From NCBI GenBank assembly GCA_008360955.1, contig LUCM01006116.1:364255-428254 (forward strand): DNA of 64,000 nucleotides. The letters run 5' to 3'. The notes under the pieces were generated by a model. That model made no database searches. It worked only from the letters and a program-made list of their open reading frames with translations, and was not told the origin of the DNA. The stretch is from Fasciolopsis buskii. Its lineage: Eukaryota > Platyhelminthes > Trematoda > Plagiorchiida > Fasciolidae. This document shows positions 57,467-64,000 of the stretch, one piece after another. Positions within the stretch are counted from its first letter, which is position 1. Every line of letters starts with the position of its first letter. The position numbers were made by a program, and so were the translations under genes.

Positions 57467-57773
57467 GTTGTTCGTGCAATTCGCGCTCTGTTAGAGAACG
57501 GTGTACAAGCTGCTCCAATTTGGCATGCAACCACTCAGCGGGTGACTGGTTTGTTCTCTCAAGATTTTGCTTTACATTTACTTGCTTCGTTATACAATTA
57601 TGGCTCAAATGCGGATCACAGGGATCAGTTGACCAACAGTCCATCCTGTCCTAGCAGCCCTGACGCCGGGGCTGTTGACCGTCCTGCTCACAGTTCACCC
57701 ACCTCGCAATCAACGGTCAGCGTCACCGACGGATTAAAAATCTGGGGCTCTAGACGGCTTAATGACATCTTGC
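57467..57773 (+). CDS. PRKAG: AMPK gamma exon: rest of CBS1
   Basis: The acceptor TTTTTGTTTCACACAG and the donor TTGC|GTAAGT enclose VVRAIRALLENGVQAAPIW, then RVTGLFSQDFALHLLASLY. This aligns to VKKAFFALVTNGVRAAPLW and FVGMLTITDFINILHRYY of mammalian gamma1. The ligand-contact Asp of the CBS fold is kept (QDF for TDF). The conserved Arg of NGVRAAP is Gln (codon CAA). A Ser/Pro/Asp-rich insertion of about 40 residues replaces the mammalian linker between CBS1 and the KIETW-like segment, which appears here as LKIWGSRRLNDIL. It starts in phase 0 and ends in phase 1, joining 59776 through a CGT codon. Confidence 0.9.
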
Positions 57774-59775
57774 GTAAGTGTTATGTCGATATTATGTCTC
57801 AAAATATGACAACCAATGGTTTCCACACGTGGTTGAATAGGGTACGCTACGGAAATGATGAATGTTAAATTCCGGTGGGCTTATTTCGATATGTGGTTAG
57901 GAGAACCATTCACAATGAAACTTGAGGAATGAGATGTAATGAAGCTCACGAAAGCATTATCCCGGAAATCGTTGATTAATCGCATAATGTGATTCGACAA
58001 CGAAGTAAGAATTTGGGGTTTAGGCTACCGGATATTTTTGAACGGAACTTACACTGAAAGGATAACCATGGGTGCACTATTAGAGCGAGGTCAAGAAAGC
58101 TGAATCCAGCTGGCGACCTTCAGCCTGCTACCTAGGTGATGTATCACCGAGCTGTCGTGGAGTCGAACCTTGTATATGTAATGCGTAAATTATTTATCTG
58201 TTCTACGCAATATACGGTTTCTCGTGCTGCCTCAAAACGAAATCACCCGGAAAAGTAAGCGGTGGTCATGCGATGGTAAGCACCGCATATTCCGAACATT
58301 GAAGCAAATGATTTCATATGGAATCGAATAGGATGACATAAGAAAGTAAGTTACTGCTCGCAATACCGTTGAGCTTTCATAGTAGTTGATAGGTTTTCAG
58401 GACATCGTAAAAAGCCAATGACGAACAAAGCATCCCGGAATGCGGGAGGCTAAACAGTACTGAATAAGATGCGAAAATGTAATGCTTATTGATCTGATTA
58501 CTGAGTTCTTTCGGTTCTTATCATACTCAAAGACAAATATGGATGGCATTGTGGATGGCTCATGTAAAATGATTTTGAACATTTCCTCAAGGCATTAAAC
58601 TAAGTTGTTAGGAATTAGCGATTAAAGTAGGCTTTCGAATGATGCAGTTTGTGCCCAAGCGTGTTCTAAACCTAAAGTCGGACCGGTAGTGGTAAGATAA
58701 ATTTGTTTTTTTATGGCCTCACCATCCGGAGGATCTAATCCCATCGCTCTCTGTTGGTCTTGAAGTAAGCATCGATTCGCTCTTGGTGGCATCACCAGAC
58801 CTAATGAACCCCACGTAGCTCCATACTTCTCCGATATCATGTTCATGGTAGTCGATGCTTTTCTTGGTGTAGCTTGCCTCTGAGTGTATGCTGCGTGCTT
58901 CCTTTGAATTCATCCCTGCGGTGGTCACCTCAAAAAGGCAAGATGTTCGAATCCCAGATCCGCCCATCACTTTGATGTCAGACAGCAATTCACTGTCCGC
59001 CAGCTCGTTACCATGGCTCTATGTCACTCCAAGATCATAGTTTCCTGTTCTTTCCCGGTTTAATGGACCCTAATGACTATGGGGCATCCTCCTTCTACTG
59101 CTCTCGTAAGTGAACTGTCATAGAAAATAAAAAGCCTGTCCACTTTTGTTATCCTATGACTTCGCCAACTCAGAATGAAGTCTGCTTTTATGCCGTTCAC
59201 AATTCAGATTTCAGGCTATGAATGTGTGGATGTCATTGTTTCGGAAACAGACCGCTGTATTGTTATTATTGAACCAAAATTATCTTTCCGATTTTCAGGA
59301 GCTCCAGTTGGCCTTGTTGTGTGAGAGGTAACTTCTGCGAATACGAAAAAGATGTACCAGTTATTTTTACGAAAGATCGCATCTTCAGAAGTTCTCTTTG
59401 CTTCTAGGCACAGATTAGCTAAACTAAAAGAAATCAGTTTCTATGTTGGACTGACATGACATGTGAAGTAACAACGAATTGCTCGTACGTCAAGTGCTTG
59501 GTTCAACCTAATGCATGCTGACAGTTTGATTCTTTCCATCGACAGTCTCATCCATATTCAGCAACCTATAGATAAACATATTTCGGTTTTCTGAAACCTG
59601 GTATATTACTTGCATGAAAAATTAAAAAAAAAATGGAGGCTTGTCTTAGTAAAAACCGATCGTTTTTCCACTTTTTCAGTTATATCGGGATTCGTTCCTC
59701 TTTTGCTTTTTTTGTGGTAGTCATTGTGTTCATTCACTAATTGCCCGTTCTCCAATTGTCTGTTTATATACACAG
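57774..59775 (+). other. intron within the CBS region; SINE-like repeat inside
   Basis: The inferred intron is 2.0 kb. It contains a SINE-like piece (58630-59030) and otherwise nothing recognised. Confidence 0.5.
58630..59030 (+). repeat. possible SINE-like repeat with B box
   Basis: TGTTCGAATCCCAGATCCG (about 58943) contains a near-consensus polymerase III B box. It resembles GGTTCGAATACCAGATCCC of the element at 40400. The body has no coding potential, and no clear A box was found. Confidence 0.4.
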
Positions 59776-60416
59776 GTCTTTTCTGTCCATCAGAATGCGC
59801 ATACTCCTCGGCTGAGTTTGCTGATTCTTCCTTGATCGTTTCCCCCCAAATGGGTTTACAGAAAGCTCTTTGTCGCCTTGTTCACAAGTCTCATGTGCAT
59901 CGACTACATGGACGCCGCCGATCCCAGTCCGGGCCCAGTGATGTTATTCAAAACACCATCCCTAATTATCAAAGAAAACAACAACTGCTGAAACAACAAC
60001 TCGTTCGCAGTAAACCTGTTCGGCAAGATTCAATGGATTTATTTGATTGGGAATTCGCCTCAGTAGGATCAAATCCTGAAAGCAGTAGCAATGATCCACG
60101 TTATATGGAACTTTCCCGCCATCGTCAGCGACACTCGTCCGATCCGCATGTGCGGGGCCGAACTGGCATGGGGATCCGTCAACTTTCTGAACAATCACCT
60201 GCCAACGCCGCCTCACCACCGCTTCATTCTGGTCCAGCTGGATCGCACACTGTTTCGTATTCGCCTACACATTTGATTGTGATGAATCCTGATTGTGGAA
60301 ATGTGCTTGGTTTGGTTGGAGTGGACCGTCTGTTGGCTTATCTACGTCTTCGTATGGACGAATTGCCTTATTCGAATCCAATGATGGTACGGCTGCGCCA
60401 AGCTAATTTACTTCGT
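59776..60416 (+). CDS. PRKAG: AMPK gamma exon: CBS2 with large internal insertion
   Basis: After the TATACACAG acceptor, SSLIVSPQMGLQKALCRLVH and KSHVHRLHG align to [27 protein letters not shown] of mammalian gamma1, keeping the His-Arg pair (H151, R152). The strand is then interrupted by about 121 residues rich in Arg, Gln, Ser and Pro (starting GRRRSQSGPSD, ending SYSPTH). CBS2 resumes as LIVMNPDCGNVLGLVGVDRL and LAYLRLRMDELPYSNP, matching [23 protein letters not shown]. The R171 equivalent is kept, but the preceding Lys (K170) is Asp. The donor is uncertain: CGT|GTGATT at 60417 fits phase and alignment; ATG|GTACGG at 60387 is possible. The open frame runs on to a stop at 60435. Confidence 0.87.
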
Positions 60417-61637
60417 GTGATTTCGCCCTCACCCTAATTGGTAAAATGTACATGGTTGATGACACCCATTCGTCGGTCCTGATCTCCCCAAGTTCAGTGA
60501 CCTTAAATGTCTAGATTTATCTATGTTTAGTATAGATTTCTTGGCAGCAGTGCGGGTAGACGAAATTATCACTTTGACGGATTCTACTAAGCTGGACGAG
60601 TGTTAAATTCACTTATGGCATCAGGAAGCTGATAGATTAAGCTAGTTCAGAATGTGGGAATATTTTTGTCGGCCACATTCTAAATAGTCTCATCTCCAAG
60701 CTCAGTGGGCCATCTCCGTTACTCTAATGCCGCTTTTGGGTTTAGGTTGGTATTTAGTACCATATTTGAATGATTCATGCAAAAGCTTACTTCCCTTTTT
60801 CTCGCTTGATATGGTAATAGTCGAGGCTGACTTAGCCACTTGGTTTCAATTCCGCTAGCGAAATTGTTTTTCAGCAATAGTCCTATCCTCTATTGGGGTG
60901 GTAGGAATCAGATTGTCTCAACTTTATTTTACTCATCGTGCACCTAGGAATTTTTTGGGTATTGGGATGAAATTCCTTTTAAAGAATCGGAAGCAATGTT
61001 TTCCCACTTCTAGTGTAAGTGCATCGGTTCACATGGCTCTCTGGAAATTCCTAGGACCAGTTCCTTGATGACTGAAATATCGTATCAGTTTTTTAATGCT
61101 TCATGTCTCTGCATCTGTTTTCCTGCAATACGTGATAAGAAGGTCAAGCGCGGGCTACCGGAGTTCAAAATCTCCAGCCGAAGATGAATCAAGAGATCTA
61201 ATTAGTTCAAGGGGCTTAGAACTTGTATTACGCGCTCTTCCCCCCTCCGTCACAAATAAATTCTTGCAACGCATCCTGCCTGTCGATGCAGATAATGATT
61301 AAACGGTGAATTTAGGTAGTTCGTTTATTTTATGGCAAATGGCATGGAAAACCTGCCTTTTCTAATTGGCCGAGTGAATTGGATTAAACTGCCCAGTCGA
61401 GGTACACAAATTCCTCTGACACGATGACAGTATTGCTAGCCACAATTTATTTTACCATTATCTTTCATGTGTATACTTGATCTTAAATTTACAATTTCAT
61501 AGTGGGTTTTGTGTCATTTGTCCAACCCATACTGGCCAGTTCGGTTTGTGCTCCCATTAACGACGTGTGAATGACCTAGACTTCATCTCCGTGCGTTCTC
61601 ATTTATGTTGTTTTCTCAACGGTTTTACCTCTACCAG
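60417..61637 (+). other. intron between the CBS2 and CBS3 exons
   Basis: The inferred intron is 1.2 kb with no recognised repeat. An open + frame at 61096-61302 was considered as an exon and rejected. Confidence 0.45.
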
Positions 61638-61925
61638 TCACCTGTCGGTAATCTGACAAGCTTACGCTGGTCAGAGCGTTCTGTGGTGGAGCTGCCGCAT
61701 TCAGATACTTCCGGATCTCCGTTAACGAATTGTGATCCTGTTCCGGATATTGGTCAACTTCCCAACCCGGTGCTAAGTCCTCAAACGCCTTGTTGCGAGG
61801 CGCTTCGCACACTTGACTTGTGGCTTCCGCAAATACCTGCGTTACCGATCGTGCAGTCGACTTTGGGTGCTACTTCTGTGCACGCTCATACACTTCTGGG
61901 ATTCATTGCTCCCGGTGATCTGTTA
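61638..61925 (+). CDS. PRKAG: AMPK gamma exon: CBS3
   Basis: The acceptor GTTTTACCTCTACCAG and the donor TTA|GTGAGT enclose 96 codons in phase 0 at both ends. SPVGNLTSLRWSERSVVEL corresponds to the IGTYANIAMV..T start of CBS3. About 25 extra residues (TSGSPLTNCDPVPDIG and following) come next. Then TPCCEALRTLDLWLPQIPAL and PIV align to TPVYVALGIFVQHRVSALPVV. Finally HTLLGFIAPGDLL aligns to RVVDIYSKFDVI, keeping the Asp of the CBS ligand site. The core is more divergent than CBS1 and CBS2, but the order and the paired LPxV and xGDL elements support the assignment. Confidence 0.82.
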
Positions 61926-63625
61926 GTGAGTGGATAGTTTTCTATTATGTTTGAGATATATATTATATATATATATATATTGATGAAGGAATAGAACTTT
62001 CTCGAGAGTACACTAATGTTTTGAGATTATTGTGGCTTATTCTGTCTCGTCCAATCTCCTATTTTTGTGCACTCCGTTGTTGATTTCTCTACTGTCGTCT
62101 GATTCGTATTATGAAAACTGTCTATAGATTGTGCTGATTTTGAATTACCACTTAGAAAATGCATACATTTCTAACTATCCAGGTGACATTTTTCTGCCAG
62201 TAGATAGTTTTTCTGTAGTATCGACCCTAGTCCAAAGGGAATGTGCGAGGAAGATGAGATCAAAAATCCCAAGTGTTGATTCCTTTATATATCTTTTTTC
62301 CTGATAGCAGTACGATTTAGGCGGATTTGTCAACTGAACCTCGTATTTAATATTTCACTAGCTCTACACATTCATACTTGAATTCATACATTCAGTTACT
62401 TTTCGATTAGTTGAATGCATGACGACCAACAGATTCTTTGATTCATTCACTCATTCGCCCACTTATTAAACCCTCTGTTTACAGTAGTTGTGTCTTTTTC
62501 ACCCCAAAGTCGAGTATGTTCAGCAGCCGCGTCAATAAAATGCAAATGTTCTGATGGAGTGATATGAAATTTGTTGATTGTCTGAAAACCGTTTTTTTTC
62601 TCGTGAACAGTTTCGCAAGATTTATAGAATGATGAATAGGGCAACTTCTTCTATGAACTATTTCACTTTACTTCCCTTTAGGGTAATAGTGATAACGGCC
62701 GCGGTTCGCTGAATGTTTTCTCTTCGCAGAATTTCTGCCAAGAAAAGCCAAGCGTCACCAAAGGTTTGGGACGTCAACCAGATGTTACACCTGGATTAGC
62801 CCTTTCCAGCCATTAGGAAATGTTTTTTGTCAAATTTACCTATGAATATGAATGCGTCGACTCATCCACGCAAATTACATCGTTCTTATGCAAACCTTCT
62901 ATCATGACGTCAGCTTTCGGGATCCAGCAACTCAATAGCTGTGGTTTTGCCATTATATCATGTCTTCGCTCATCACACGAAAGGTTCGGGGTTAAAACTA
63001 ACTCTTCAGTTCGTTCTCTATTCTAAGTCATAGTCTCAAGTCATAAATCTTTATTCAGCGATGAGGTTGACGATGCTCGTGACCATTACTTGTCCGTATT
63101 TAACCAATAGGTCAGTAAAAATGACATAAGATTGTGGAGCGACATTTGCATTTGTGAACTATCGATAGTACTTTGGTGAATGCAATGTCGACACTCTATT
63201 TCCATCTTCGATTAGACGTCAATGTTAGCGAACGAAGAAAAAAGAACCAACTTTTCCATTACTGTTTCACATAGGGTCATCCATCCGGTCTCCTGAAATC
63301 CCTGATTCGGATGCCCTTTCCTAACACAGTAAAAAGGTCGTCTGGATCATATAGAATTCAACTACTCATTTGTGTCAGACGTTAGTTGAATACCGGTAGT
63401 TTGATTTCTTCGCCCCATGACACTTGATTATTTGCCCATTGGATATGGTTTACTGCAAGGAACTATCTATCTTCAGGTGATGATGCGTTTGTTGACTGTT
63501 CATGGTTTTGGTCCATAGTTATTTCCGTTGTCTGCGTATGATGTTACTAACTTGAAATCGAGTAGACTAAATTAGCAACAGTCGATATTTTGCCAACCTT
63601 TTATATTTTTTTGATTCATAAACAG
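61926..63625 (+). other. intron between the CBS3 and CBS4 exons
   Basis: The inferred intron is 1.7 kb. It starts with a TA microsatellite (61956-61981). No gene or clear dispersed repeat was seen. Confidence 0.5.
61956..61981. repeat. (TA)n microsatellite
   Basis: A short TATATA array, 30 bases inside the intron after the CBS3 exon. Confidence 0.9.
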
Positions 63626-63703
63626 CATTTTGTTCTCGACTCTGAATCCGCTGATGTCGCGTTAGATCAACCAGTGGGCAAGATTCTCGAGGCAAAAGTT
63701 CAA
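63626..63703 (+). CDS. PRKAG: AMPK gamma exon: CBS3-CBS4 junction
   Basis: The acceptor TTTTTTTGATTCATAAACAG and the donor CAA|GTGAGT frame 26 codons in phase 0 at both ends: HFVLDSESADVALDQPVGKI followed by LEAKVQ. This aligns to [23 protein letters not shown] of mammalian gamma1, the helix that closes CBS3 and opens CBS4 (LDQPVGKIL for LDVSVTKAL). It is the last exon visible. The remaining CBS4 strands, helices and stop codon must lie beyond 64000. Confidence 0.82.
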
Positions 63704-64000
63704 GTGAGTTTTCTTCTTCACCTACGAATAATCGCACTTTTCCGCTTTTGTTTATCATGGTCATTAGGCGTGATGTCCGTGTGCTTTTATCGGCCCTGTA
63801 TCACGCGCACCATTTGGTATGGTTTTATGGATAAATCGTTTCGAACATTCAGTCTCCCCGATCTAACAGAATAATAAACACCGTAAAAATGATCAAAATT
63901 GATGCGGTCCCGCAGTTCCAGATTTCTGTTGTTTTGTACTGTTTGCATCCCCTCAAGCGAGGTGCGCCGAGGCACACAGACTAAAAATAAAAAGTTGGAT
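63704..64000 (+). other. start of next AMPK gamma intron
   Basis: GTGAGTTTTC begins an intron that continues past the window. I see no CBS4 sequence in it. Confidence 0.6.

Larger units (their letters stand above)
15975..64000 (+). other. PRKAG: AMPK gamma subunit gene, span of visible exons
   Basis: The gene encodes the regulatory gamma subunit of the heterotrimeric cytosolic/nuclear kinase AMPK, which binds AMP, ADP or ATP through paired CBS repeats. Thirteen or fourteen candidate exons join with matching phases at every junction I could test, and the CBS exons align collinearly with mammalian gamma subunits. The 3' end (most of CBS4) is beyond the window. Introns reach 8.9 kb and hold several LINE and SINE insertions. 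Exon-intron boundaries are inferred from splice consensus and phase. Confidence 0.85.

Noticed and set aside
61096..61302. Open + frame between the CBS2 and CBS3 exons
   Set aside because: It has no usable donor before its stop, shows no similarity to the CBS region, and is not needed because 60416 and 61638 already join in phase and alignment.

Overview
The window looks like nuclear DNA of a parasitic flatworm, most likely a trematode (fluke). The signs are moderate GC, short exons scattered among multi-kilobase introns, conventional GT..AG splice sites, and many decayed non-LTR retrotransposon (LINE) fragments. The LINE proteins carry motifs (start NVRTLMQAGQ, late motif RLCWLG/RLRWLGHVLRM, tail HLRGWGPKDPS) that I associate with fluke LINEs. 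The genus cannot be fixed from sequence alone. Runs of N at 14545 and 19204-19213 show that this is a draft scaffold.

The one cellular gene I can support lies on the + strand from about 15975 to beyond the right end. It is the gamma (nucleotide-sensing) subunit of AMP-activated protein kinase. Exons at 50468-50565, 57467-57773, 59776-60416, 61638-61925 and 63626-63703 read in consistent phase through CBS repeats 1, 2 and 3 into the start of CBS4, which lies outside the window. Upstream, a chain of Ser/Pro/His-rich exons (15975-16317, 25226-25371, 26319-about 26417, 27272-27533, 32350-32585, 39033-39557, 41301-41355, 44432-44506 and perhaps 45105-45188) joins in phase to the first CBS exon. 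Together they would give a very long disordered N-terminal extension. The visible exons sum to about 1,077 codons, against roughly 330-570 residues for vertebrate gamma subunits. The core carries lineage-specific insertions, the largest about 121 residues inside CBS2. It also has a glutamine where mammalian gamma subunits have the CBS1 arginine (gamma1 R70, gamma2 R302, gamma3 R225).

Layout: 1-15974 has no recognisable cellular gene. It holds LINE pieces (3.8-4.9, 6.0-6.9, 7.9, 9.0-10.3, 12.3-13.0 and 13.7-15.5 kb), SINE-like pieces and unassigned sequence. 15975-39557 holds the disordered N-terminal exons. Its first intron (8.9 kb) contains a rearranged LINE (16.5-19.9 kb) and another LINE relic (21.1-22.7 kb). 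39558-50467 has small linker exons, AT microsatellites and SINE-like repeats. 50468-64000 has the CBS exons, with a nearly full-length but mutated LINE (about 53.37-57.14 kb) ending about 330 bp before the second CBS exon.

Several LINE copies are nearly identical to each other and sit in inverted or direct orientation (3.8-4.8 versus 9.36-10.34 kb; 13.74-14.54 versus 21.1-21.9 kb; 14.55-15.33 versus 31.16-31.95 kb). This implies recent activity, and it also makes the left third of the window vulnerable to misassembly. All exon boundaries come from reading splice consensus and phase by eye, without transcript data.
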